Source of the DNA: Trematomus loennbergii
Taxonomy: Eukaryota > Chordata > Actinopteri > Perciformes > Nototheniidae
DNA length: 64,000 nt
Reading direction: 5' to 3'
NCBI GenBank assembly: GCA_012861695.1
Contig: JAAOOA010000439.1
Coordinates: forward strand, 124,001-188,000
Shown: piece by piece, positions 1-13,066 of the stretch
Layout: every line of letters begins with the position of its first letter
Position numbering within the stretch: the first letter of the stretch is position 1
Program-made: the position numbers and the translations under genes
Notes under the pieces: model-generated
Told to the model about the DNA's origin: nothing
Seen by the model: the letters and a program-made list of their open reading frames with translations, nothing else
Database searches by the model: none

Positions 1-2789
1 TATGATCCGTTTGCTTATAAATGGCTCATAGGAAGGATGTATAAAGAATGACACCAGCAAAAAAACAAAAAAATGATTTTCCCTTAGTCCTATATATATT
101 CTCAGATAAAATGTGGCTGCAAATTTGTGTTTTAATTCTGTTCCGAGGGAAAATATTCTCTGACCATTGAATAATTAAACCCTCCATCACTGTGAAGTTC
201 TTTCATCACAGTGATGGCATCTCGTTGCTTAAGAGGGGCTTGAGCCGAGTCATTTATTCAGTCTTTTTTAAATACGCTTCAAATTGCGCATTAGGGTAAA
301 TATTTGTACTAAATATACAACTGGAAAGGTTTAGATTTTCTTGACTTCCATAGATTTTTCCGGTCAGAGTCCGGTAACGGATGCTAACTTTTGTAAATGT
401 CGTAAATACACTAGCCCTGTAAGTTGAACAAACAAAACAAAAATCAAATGTATATGTTTTGGTAACAATTATTTCTGAGAGTCTACTGTTTTTAACAAAC
501 TTTTACTTAAATCCAGGATTATAATGACAATATTCTCGATGAAAAAACAAATTCTTACGTCTTTGACATGTGGGAAAATGGCAAGAATATTTTAAAGCCC
601 AAGCTCAAAATAAGCGGTCTAAACCAAACATATTCAGTTAACTATCATACACCTGCAAAGCACCTACATGTTTTTGGTCCTCACCACACAATTCATTAAC
701 ATATTATTTCTTAAACTTTAAATCTCTTGTCCACAGATGGAGTATTCAATGTGTGACACTGTCGGCCTCCCCTCAGACAAAGCTTGTAAAAATCGGAATC
801 ATCTTCCAACTAAATCTCACACATGTATGCTATTCTACGCCATACTCATCTGATAACTTCTTTTTACTTCCAGTTGCTGTTTGAGCCCCCCTGGGGAAGA
901 GAGCCTCAGATTTGAATAAACCTCTGGTCTACAATACTTGAAGAGCTAGGGAAGTTGTTCTGCTGGGAAATCAAACCCACTCATTTCATCTCTATGAAGT
1001 GGCTTGGCAACTTGACTTTTTACCTTGCTAAATATTTTGATCTTTAGAATGACTTTACTGCTGTTATGAAGTAGAGCAATTAGAATCAACATACAAGCTG
1101 CAAAATATCTTGTGATATAACCATTCAACCTCAGTATCTGCAGATATTCAACAAAGAATGCAATGGTAGTCACCTATATATTGCATTAGAAATGGCTACT
1201 TTCGACTTGTGCATGGTAACAAGAGAGCACACACTGTACACGGTTCATCTGGGTTTAGATACTTGCATCCCAAACGGAAAGCCTTTGCGTCACAAGGTTA
1301 ATGGTGAGGCCCAAAATTAAATCCTGTTTGACCGGAACATGCAGGTCAGACAGGGATTTAACATCACTGCTGTAGTGTAGGGAAAAGAGCACAGGAGGCA
1401 CACAGTAAATGTGGCCATTTTGTACTTGCACAAGATTGGACTATAGAAACAAGTTGATATAGCTTCAATAGACATACATATATTGCCAGGAACAGATAAA
1501 CACTAGACAATCTCTAATTTGAATCATTAGAGCTGAATCCAGAATCCATTAGACAGTATTGCCCTGACTTTGATCGAAAAATCTGTAGAAGTCCGACAAA
1601 TTTAAATCCCTCTGTCATGTTGTTTGGTCAAAAGTAATTTCCTCTAAGCACAATTTGTATTGTATTAAGAATTGGGCTGAATAAACTATTCAGAACCCGT
1701 CCCTCTTACGGATTGAGGATTCTCTGCAGATCTTAATTAAAACAGCCCTTGATTGAGCCGGCACCAGACGCATTCATTTAAATGTTAAGAACCAGACAGG
1801 CTTCATGTAGTCGGTTTTATTTTATACGAGAATATGAAAGCCTTGAGCTTAGGAAATTGTTCATCTTAAGAAGTAGTTTGTGTAAGATGTTATTTATATC
1901 TTTGCTGTATGCACTTATCTATTGACAGAAACCGAACTGAAATTATTTTCAAAAATCTACCTGCCTTGATGATGTCATTCTTAAATATCCTTCCTATACA
2001 TTATTTTCAAATAAAAAATAGTGTCAGATAAAATTTGAAAGAAATGTTTCCAGTTCCAGACATTGAAATCTTTTGGATATGTTGACTGGCACAAATGTTC
2101 AGATGCTAATCCAGAGTTATTTTTCTTCTCCAATCATTTCACTGAACCACGACCAACTGTGACAGATGGGACTGGAGGCGGGGTGTAAACTCAGGTGGGC
2201 GTGCTCTATGGATCCAGGTACTTTTGTTATAGTCAGGTCGTTTTAGTTTCATGCGCCACTGAGAAACTTTCATAAGAATGATCAGGGCCCACCCTCCAAC
2301 GCTGTATCCAGTTCTCTTTATACATCCATTAACATCTACTAAAAGTGTTTATTTTTGCCAGTGACAGTTAGATTGATAGTAAAAGTATGTAAAAGACCTT
2401 CAGAGAGACCTGTCAAACCAAGCAGAAGACGTAGGGTCCTTTACATAATAATGTCAGACACATAATAACAATCTGAGCCCTCAGCGGCACAAACTAACAC
2501 TTTTAGTGGGATTACATCGGGGTGCACAATTCCCAAATGACATTGAAACCCTAGTCTGTGGCCGCTTTCTGCACCACTCATTACTTGAACGATTTAAAAA
2601 TTGTTGTTCAGTTTATCATGTTGAAAATAAGTGGTCAGTGTTTGATTCTGGACGGGATAAGATTTGCTCTTCTGGAGGGTAAGTGCTCCAACCAACAGGG
2701 ACAATACTGAGAAACATCTGCACCCATATGATGCCTTTGAGTGTTTGTCATCTGTCATTTCATTGGTGAATAACAGTGTTATAAGTTAC
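1..2789. other. intron 3' of exon 16, no further feature recognised
   Basis: Minus-strand intron of cd2ap. I searched both strands for the C-terminal CD2AP exons (SLDELRAQI-type coiled coil) and saw none. Apart from a small hairpin at 184-217 there is no repeat I can name. Reading frames are short and carry no recognisable domain. Confidence 0.6.
184..217. repeat. 12-bp perfect hairpin
   Basis: CCATCACTGTGA at 184-195 is followed ten bases later by its exact reverse complement at 206-217. The feature is intronic and no function is inferred. Confidence 0.7.
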
Positions 2790-2873
2790 CTTTCTGGTGT
2801 CTGTTAGCTTTGGTTTGGCAGCATCTTCTTCATCAACCTTGAATAACTTCTCCACGCTCAATTCCTTGGTGGG
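2790..2873 (-). CDS. cd2ap: cd2ap exon 16: linker before coiled coil (last visible exon)
   Basis: An 84-nt, phase 0 exon encoding [20 protein letters not shown] then PKLTDTRK. It parallels human CD2AP PTHSPEKILKLPKEEDSANLKPSELKK. The acceptor is CCTTTGCAG and the donor GTAACT. No further exon was found between here and position 1, so the rest of the linker and the C-terminal coiled coil that mediates oligomerisation should lie to the left of the window. Confidence 0.88.
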
Positions 2874-5800
2874 CTGCAAAGGAAAAAGATTTACATGATT
2901 AAAGATTTAATATTTTTCTTTTTGTTTACAGCTTGGTGACAGGGACTGACATGACTCATAAAAAGTGATAATGTTCTGCCAACGTTAGGGGAAATGCCTA
3001 TTCCCAGTGACAGTAGTGCTGCTGAGTGATGCCTGCTGTGAGGAGAGGAGGGCAGGCGATGGGACTCCTGTGTGACAGTGTTCATTTCGTCAACGAAAAC
3101 TATGACGAAAAATGTTCGTCAACAACCTTTTTTACATGACTAAGACGAGACGAAGACGAGCTAAAAATAGATTCTTGAAATGTATATTTAGTTTTCGTTG
3201 ACGAGACGAGACGGGACTAAGGTGTTAATGGTGGACTATCGGACATTCAAAATGCAGGGTATTTCCCCCCAAGTGTCCGTCTTGTCTGTCAAAATGCATC
3301 TTACGTTTCTAACTTGCAATATCATTATTTCCGCTCTCTTCACTCCAGAAGAGCGATCTCCCTGTGTCTCTGTGTGTGCGGGGGGCGGGGCCTAACAGAC
3401 ACGCTGCAGCGGACACAGAGATCTGCCGGGGACGGAGCGTTCAGAGAGTATAGAGACACTCTACAAGGCTCGATGTGGACAAAGCTCGTTTGCCATTAGT
3501 GTTATGGCGTAAGCGCGTTGACACGAGTAGAGTAGTCTGTCCAAACAGCCGGCCAAAAGGCGTCATATTCAGTTGGAGAAATGCACAATTTTCGACTTCC
3601 TTAACTCGTAGCTCTGTTGCCCAATTACGAGTAACGTTATCACATCAGGTGCGCTGAGGTGGGAGAAGTACTCAGATCTTAAGTAAAAAAATACCAGAGT
3701 GTAGGAATACTCTGTTACAGTAAAAGTCCTGCATTCAAAATGTTCCTCAAGTAAAAGTAAAAAAGTATGATCATCAAAATATAGTTAAAGTAGCGACAGT
3801 AAAAGTAGTCGTTGTGCAGATTGGTCCATATCAGAATAATATATGATATGTTTTATAATGATTGATCATGAAAGTGTTCTCAAAGCTGGTAAAGGTGCAG
3901 CTAGTTTGAATGACTTTGTATACTGCAGGGTAGCTTGTGGATTTACTCCAGGTGGAAGTCTGATTTAACACTTGATTATGTTTCACATCATTAATCAAAA
4001 TATGTTAAGTAACTAAAGGTATTAAATACATGTAGTGGAGTCAAAGTACATCATTTACCTCTGAACTGTAGTGGAGTAGAAGTACTAAGTAGCAAAACAT
4101 TGAAATACTCCAGTAAAGAGAAGTACCTCAACATTTTACTCAAGTACAGTACAATATAATAACATAATTATATATATTTTATTTTTTTCACAATCCAATA
4201 AAGCAAGTAATTCGGTTAACAATTTGTTTAGTTTTTCCCTTTAAAAAAGAACAAAAAGTGCATACATGAATACCGTTAAAGTACCGGATCGATAAGCAGT
4301 CTCGATAAGAGCAGTACCGTAAAAGACCTTAATGATACCCATCCCTAGATATTACACAAGTAAAGTGTTAAGAGAGTGAAATGTTGCTTTACGAATCTCA
4401 ACATACTGTCACCTTGATTCCAATGTCAGAAACCTGTATTTGCCTAACTGAATTGGTTTAAAGAGAGAAAACTATTTGGCTAAAAGTTGACTAAAATGTA
4501 ATTTTTCATAGACTAAAAGTTGCCTTAAACGTTTTGAGTTTTCGTCGACTAAAACTAAACTAAAACTATGAAGGATAGAAATGACTAAAATGTGACTAAA
4601 ACTAATAACCATTTTCGTCTAAAGACTAAATCAAAAATAGCTGCCAAAATGAACACTGCTGTGTGAGGACGTGGAATGAGAGTGAGGTGAAGGGATGTGA
4701 CAGGTTACAGAGAGCTGAGAGACCTCAATGTCAAAGGAAATCCATAGGGAGGAAGAACCATTTCAGAAGAGAAGAAAAAAAAGGGATCAGATATAAAAAA
4801 GGAACAATATGAAGCCTAAACCTTTTTACAAATGGTCGCTGCAATCTGAAAAAAAGGATTATAAGCATAAGCGTAAAATATGAAATAATGCATTTTTTTT
4901 TTATTTTGTATAGGCACTCTCAAGTTCGCCGTACAATATACAAAAACACAAAACTCAAATCAAAACACTAGCAGAAAAACAAGACAATATAACCAATGAG
5001 AACAGAGGATGTGTGATGTGATCAGGGTGGATATGCCAGTGTGAAGGGATATGTTTCTCGACGTGATTTGAAAATGGAGAGAGAGTCGATATTCTGGAGG
5101 TCAGGTGGAGGGAGTTCCAGAGGGAGGGTGCAGAGCGGCTGAAGGCTCTGGACCCCATGGTGGTTAAGCGGAAGGGTGGTGCAGTGATGCGGATGGAAGC
5201 AGAAGACCTAAGAGTGCGGGTAGGTGTGTTGTGCAGGAGGTCGGAGAGGTACAGAGGACTGAGGTGGTGGATAGACTTTAAGGTGAGGAGTAGAATCTTA
5301 AAATGGATACGGTATTCGACAGGCAGGCAGTGAAGCTGCTGAAGAACAGGAGGGATGTGGTTAATAGAGGGGGTTCTGGTGATGATGCTGGCAGCAGAGT
5401 TCTGGACCAGTAGTATTTATTTATTTATAATGTGAAGTGCAGCCTAATTAAAGCCTACTTTGAATGAGTATGCAAAACGATGAAGATTATTATTTGAAAA
5501 TATGCAGCAATACGATTAAAGGTAAAGACAACACTAACGATATGCCAATATTTAAAATATAAGACGATATGTAGTCCCAATTTAATATTGCCATATTGCC
5601 TAACCATAACATGAATACATTGTGTTGAAATGTTTCCAACACCTGACTATCAGTCTGTAACAGCAATATGACATGACATTGTGTATATGACACTGAAAAC
5701 AGTTCTCCACATTTTGCTTATCATCATCACTGTATTTATCTGTGTGTTTTCTCACCGAGTTTCCTCCACCAAACTGTGCGGGCAGCCGTCTGCCAGGCAT

Positions 5801-8800
5801 CTTTGGTCTGTTAGCGGTGGGGTGAGAGAGCTTCTCCGAGTTAGACGACAGCTCATCAAAACTCATCAGATCTGTGAGAAGAGGAAGACCAAACGGAGAC
5901 ATGAGGAAGGAAACAGAGTGGAGCATTTCATCACTTTTACATGCTTTTCTTTCATTACCCTGCAACCAGCCGCGGCGTTATGGGTGGGCCTACTGGGCCT
6001 CGGCCCACCCATTCATTGATCAAAAATGACTGTGAGAAAATATAGTTTACCAACATTTTTATTTTGATTATCAAAATTAAATAATTAAATAAGAGCAAAC
6101 ATGTGTTTCCCTTTATAAAAATGTATAAAATTAAAAGCAACATGAATTAACGTAATCAGGCAACGTAAAATGTGAATTGGACCGAACTCGTAGTCGATGC
6201 GCGGGAGCAAACACATCGTAGAACGTCTCGGCCCATGCGCAAACAAAAGAGGACAGTGGACTGGACAGACACAACAAATATACCACACTCACTAACGATG
6301 TCACAACAATCGATGTTCAGGTTTTTTAAAAGAGTAAGAACAGAGTCGCCGCCGCCGGAACCACCACACTCATCATCCTCACAGCAGGTGCCGCCTCAGA
6401 GAGACGAGAGTGTGTTTCATGTTGTGCCCCCGCTGAGCTCAGTCCCTCTGCGGGACGTAGCATCATTGGAAGGACAGGAAATAGCCTCCCAGTGCCGGAC
6501 CTATCAGCCATAGATGACCCAGATACTTTTCGGACAAAAAGAAAAAAGGAGCTTCGCTGCCCACTGGTATGGCAAGTACACATTCTTGGAGTATAGTATT
6601 AGCAAGGACAGTGTGTTTTGTCAAATGTGCCGGCATTTTAGTGAGAGAGGCGGGGCCGGCGGAGAAGATACATTCAGTCGCCATGGTTACAGGGACTGGA
6701 AACACATCGACTATGCTCTCAGTAAACACGAATGCAGCGCAGCTCATGCAATAGCTATAAATACAAACTACAGATAGTGCGAGAAATCTGACCATGGAAC
6801 CATCCTCCATCAGCTACTCAACCCAGAGGGCCGACAGGGAGAGAGAGATAATTGAGAAAAATCGGGAACACCTAAAAGTTTTACTGGACATCATTCTCAC
6901 ATGTCCAAATCAGCAAAGCTTCTGAGTGTGAAACAGTATCTGCTGCCCAGCTGCTTTAGTATGAAATCTCTGCAGTATCAGAAGGAAGTAGCCTAATGAT
7001 AAATCTGCAGCCTCTGAAAAGTGCCGCGTCAGAGAACCAGTGCCTTTACGCCCGGCCGCTCACTTCGCTGCAGTCTAACCACACAGACACACATCAGGTG
7101 CTCGCTCATTATTCCATATTCTGCCGTTGTATGCTCTTTGTTTCTAAATGTATCAATGTATTGTGAACCAAAAAAACATGCAGTAGGCTTTAACATTTAA
7201 TTTCACTCATTGCGGCGTGCCGCTTAATCACTTAAATAATATTTAAGCTTCTTATACGTGAACATGTTTAAAAGAGAAGGGTTTAGAAAAAGTGTCTTTA
7301 CTATAGGAAATATGCATTACACAGTTGCCTACAATGATATGCAGGCATTTATTTATTTTTATTTTTGTTAACGAGAAACATCTAATAGAACAGGCCCAGC
7401 CGAAATTACATTGGCCCACGAAAAATTGAAATCCTGGCGCCGCGGCTGCCTGCAACTATTTTTTTTTTTACCATGAATGAGGCAAAGTGCAAACAACTGG
7501 AACTAAATAATTAATTAAACAGAATGTTTGTAAACGAGAGAAATTGAGGACAACAGAGTACATAAAGATGTATTATCACTAATATACTTATAGAAACAGC
7601 AATGCCTCATATAGAAAAAATAATAATTGAGAAATGATGAGGGATTCCGTTTGATGTGTATTATCTATTTGTTTGCCATATTTATTGTATACTATGTTGA
7701 GAGAATAAATTAATAATGAATTAAAATGTACATCGTGTGTGTCCTCGCTGCTTGTTCCGACATGCATTAAGGATAATGAAAAGTTCAAAGGCTTTATTTG
7801 TTATATACACAGCTACAGTGTAGGTGCCTAACTTCCTGAATTGACGACTACTGGTATCCTAGAAAAATCTTAAGTTGAAAACAGCCCTAGTGCATGCAAC
7901 AAAGTTAAACAGAGGGAAGAATCAATCACTCCCAAATGTATTATACAACACTGAAACCTTTTAGCAACTGTTGAGTAACAGCACTTTGCAGTACACAGTG
8001 TTAAAGTGCTGCTGGGAGAAAGCATTGCCTGTGATTGCAGGGTAGATTGAGTTTTCATGTTTCACAAAGGGTGTCAGACTGTCCTCTGGTGAGCGCTGTG
8101 GGCTTTTAGCAGCGCTTTGTCACCTAAGAGAGAACTCTCAGATAAAAAACATTAAGAAAACTCCATTAAATCCGTCAAAGATTCTCTGCACCTTCTTCTT
8201 CCTCGGTTGTCAATAAACACTTCTCTCCCCCACCCTCTCTCAAAACGGCAGCCTCTGAACTGTTTATCTGTTCAATTATGTCTGCTGCTGCTCCTCTTCA
8301 CAATCCCCTCATACCTCCTTCACTGAGCTCTGCTTCAATTATTGTACGTTATGCCAATTAAAGCTCTGCTTGTCTTTTACCATCAGTGTAAAACTCTGAA
8401 TAAGACAATTAACAATTATTCAGTTGCTTTCTACAACATGAGTAGTAGATAGATGCATCATGAGAACAGATGGATGCACATTGTACATACAGCACACACT
8501 GTAAAAGTCGACCTCTGCATTTATCCCATCCTAGTACTAGGGCAGTGGTTCTCAAACTTTTTCTGTCAGGCCCCCCCTTTGGATAAAAAGAAAAATGTGG
8601 GGCCCCCCCAACACAAATAGTCACGTAATGGGCCAAGTTAACATTTATTAAAATACATCAATATGAACGTGAGCATTCCTTTCAAAAAAATAAGAAAATC
8701 ACTTTGGTAGAACATTGATAATAAAACAATGCTCCATAAGTGTGTGTGGTCAAAAGAATAAATACATAACACAATTGTGCAATCCCTTTGCTAGAACAAT

Positions 8801-11800
8801 AAGTTATAATACTTTGCCACTTCGCAATCTGTGCAAAAAAATGAAAAGAAAGAAAATGCTGATATTTGGCAAAAAAGTGTGTCTTATCATTAGGCTGCAA
8901 TGAGCCTGTTTTGGCACTGCACATTTCTTCAAAACGGGGTGCAGGCTCAGTAGCGCACCAGAGATTTATTTTGGGGGTGCTGTGGGGTAGCTTGACGTTT
9001 TATAGAGGGTGCTCAAACATTAGGGTTTCCAATTAATGTACCGGTCGCTACAGTTGAATTTTCTACTGCAACAATCCCAATGCAAATACACAGTGTACCC
9101 GCGACTGTTACAATGAAGGCTCGATAATCAGCTCGCCGCATATAGGTGTAAGCAGGGGTAAAGTGCTATTTTTATAGGTGGTGTGTGGACCTCACATTGG
9201 GGGTCCGGGGCATGCTCCCCCGGGAAGATTTGTTTTTTAAATATTGAAGTTAAAACTGTAAACAGATTTACTTTTTCTTTATGGATATTTTACAAATCAC
9301 ACTTTTTTTACTGTCATATAGTATTTCATACCTGTTTTTCATTTATTCTCTTATTTTTTGTAACTATAATGATCATATAAACGTGTGCCTCAGAAATAAT
9401 TGTTTACATTAATCGTGACCAAAACGTTTGAGACCCACTGAGATAACTTAGACTAAAGTTAACTATCTAAACACTCAGAGAGTCCTTTAGTTCACTGAGC
9501 GTCTCAGTCTGACAGGAGAGGACTCTCCTCCACCTTGTTGTTGAAAAAGCTCCTTATATCCGTTAGCGTAGCTCGCTAGCACCAGAAGCTAACAACAACG
9601 ATCTCCGGTACCGGTGCGCTCTCTCTCTCTCTCTCTCTCGCACACAAAATGGCTCGTTCCACACACACACAGAGCCGAGCTTGAATGAAACACAGAGGCC
9701 CAGACGTACTTGTACTGTACTGTATCATATTATCTTCGAATCAATAATTTTCCAAATTATGTTTTTTTTTTTTTTTCATAACCATTTTTCCTCCTGTTCT
9801 CTAGCGCCTCCCCTGTCATGCCTCTGCACCCCCCACTTTGAGAAACACTTTACTAGGGGCATAGACTGTATATATAAATGGACGTTGTGTCTGTGACGCC
9901 ACCCATAGGATTCTACAGAGTTGCTGAGAAGCCCAAAGTGGGCGGAGCCGGTCGGTGCAGGTTGCCGTGACGTCGGCATCTTACTCCACCCCCCTCCTTA
10001 TCCAAAAAAGGGCAAAAGGCGGAGCTGCTGGAACATGCCTGACGAGCTCAGAGCTCCCCAGCTAGCTAAGGCTAACAAGCTAAGCTAACATGCTCAGTAG
10101 TGCTGCATGGAGTTGCTACTTGCTAGCCGGCAAATCTGCAATCTGTTGCTCCCCATCGATAGACTGTCGTCGCATTTTACGTTGCTAAAGGTCCCAGTTA
10201 TCCTCCTGTGTACTGCCGTGGTGCCTTGCTCATGGGCACTGCCTTGCTCCAAGTACCAGCCCACCCTCTGATTCACAAGCCATGTCCCTACAGACTGAGC
10301 TACTGTCACCCCAAAAATCAATGTGGGTTTTAATGGAAGTCACACACATTATTTAATATTTGTGAAGCATTCTTTTTCAGCTCACCTTCTGTAGTTAAAA
10401 ATCATGAATTGACCTAATATCAAGTAAAACAAATCACCCCAGTAATATGGGCTTGAATAATCTGTAAGCGCACACTGTACATACCCACATCCGAGGACTT
10501 CTCCCCCCAGTCCCCAGACAGGGTTTTGGGTTTGGTGGGCAACGATGGCTCAAACTCTGATTTTAGTCGTGTGGAAGGCACCTCTCCATTGTGCCTAGAG
10601 ACAAGAGGTCAAAATAAAACAATTATGAAAAAACATTACTGTATACAGAGGAATCAAAAAGGTCAGTGCTGTCTAACTTCCAGGTCCTTCAACAGAACAT
10701 TTCTAAGGAAAACCTTCATGTTTAAGTGGATGGTAATCATAAAATACAAGAGACAGGAGTGATGTGGGGGGAAAGACACTAGAGAAAAGGGTTCAGCGAT
10801 GATCAGAAAGGCGCACAGCAGGATGGATGAACAGAAGCTGGACTAGGAGATGAATATTAGACTTACTTTGGCGATGGAGCGAGAGGCTTGTCGGGCCTCT
10901 TTGGTGGGAGGCTCCCCGGCCTGCCTTTCCCAGGAGGGGGGACCGGCTTTTTGGGCGGTACCACTGGCGCTGCAGGCTTGGATGGCTTGTGTTCTAGTGT
11001 AGGCTTATCAACTGAAACAGAGGAAAACAGTGAGGAGATTTTTAAAAAGAAAGATGGACCAAGCTTACATATAACTGAGAGTAAAGAGGAGAAATGGCTT
11101 TATTGTGGACAGTTTCAAAGAGAACATTCCTGCAATCATCTAGAATTACACACAGCAACTGAGGAACATTGTTTTATGTCTGAGGCACAAAGTCAATTTG
11201 TTTTTGTGCAGCACTGAAACAACCAGGGCAAATTCATGTTCAACAAGCTTGTCTGCTGATAAAACGAGTCCGCGGCTGAACAGCCTCCATGCTCTTTACA
11301 AAGTCATTATCTCATAGATTTTCATTTTAATAAATGTCTGTTAGGCAACAAAGTAAGTTGTGTGACTGGTTTTCCAAATCACTTGGTTGTGACTCAGCGT
11401 ATTATTATTATTCATCACATTAGAATACTTTATTGACCACCCGGTAACAATGTGACAATTGCTCCATTTTAGGTTAAAATCAATTAAAAGATATATAAAA
11501 GTAAAAAAAGATATATTAAAAAAATAAATGAAACAAGCATAAGATAAAGTACTAAACTAAATAAACAAAAATTGCTCTTCTTTCTGCTATCAAGAAAAAG
11601 CAACCGCAGAATGTCCAAATCGGCCAATTATAAACAAGGATTTTACTAAGCTGTGTACCAAGTAGTTATGAAAGAGGTTGTTGTCTATTAAATAGAATCC
11701 CTGCCTTGTTGCACAGCAAACCATACAAATATTTCCACGGTTCATTATTTCCGTGGAGCTTTTGGAACCACGAAGACGTAGAAGAAAAAAAGAGTGCTTG

Positions 11801-12966
11801 AGAAATACATTTGTTCTATATATTTTTTTACACAAGAAATAAATAGCCCTGCAATCACCGTTTTATTCAAATAATGCATAATCTGAGCATGTGATTGTAT
11901 ATCTGGGAGAGAAATCTGCCTGCCGCTCTGCCTTCATAGAACAAATAAAACTGAGGTTCATAACTCATAACTGAAGGAAATAAGATGGAAATCATGTCAT
12001 TTTTTTTTTATATACTTCTGACAGTTTATTTAATTGCTGATATCACACTAGGAAATGTATATACATGTATACATTACTGATACTTTATAAACTCCATGAA
12101 TTCTCTAACTGATTCTATTTTTGGAGTCTTAAGAAGTGCGGGACACATCTGTTCAGCCATGAAAGAGGAAAATGGATCTTGATGTAGCTCGCAGTTAATG
12201 ATTGTCAGATCAGTTTTATGTGTGATTTCTATTCTCTATACTCTCAATCTAATTTGCATCTGAAAGGGAGGTTTAGCATGTTTAATACGCGTGGCTGAGA
12301 TTAATGACTTATGCTAACTGACATCGCCTAGCCTGCAAGTTGGAAATGACATTTAATGAAATTGAGGCTAATATGCTTAGCTGGCACTGAGAATAAAAAG
12401 ACAGAGGGATGAAGGAGATAGTTTAAGAAGAGAGGGGATTCAGTTCAGCTGTTGATGGTGGAAGCAATAGGAAACTCGGTTGTTAAATGTACTTCAAGTT
12501 TGAAGATTGATGCTAAAAACAGGAATTGTATAATGACGCGACATAGAATCACTCTAATTGAGTCAAACCGTTGCTGCCCTACAGTATTTACCTATCGTTG
12601 GATTGCCTTATTAGATTATATTTTTACCAATACCATAATCATTATAAAATTGTTGTTACTGATAGAAAAAGAGCAGAAAGAAGACCCTGAGGTAAAGAAG
12701 TAGGTGACTCACAGTGATGGAAGTACAAGTAAGTCAAGTTTTTAGGTTCTTGTACTTAATACAGATCCGGAGAAATCTGCGTTATTATTGTCAATGTGTA
12801 GGCCATGGATGTATATAATATACACGTTCATTTAATATAATATTAAATGAACGTGTAGGCCAGAACATATTAAAATGTAAGCTGATATGAAGGAAAGAAA
12901 CGTAATGTGTGTGAATGTGAGAGATGTCAGAATAAACGCAGGTCTTTGAACTAACTGTGTGTGTGG

Positions 12967-12997
<31 letters not shown>

Positions 12998-12998
12998 T

Positions 12999-13066
<68 letters not shown>

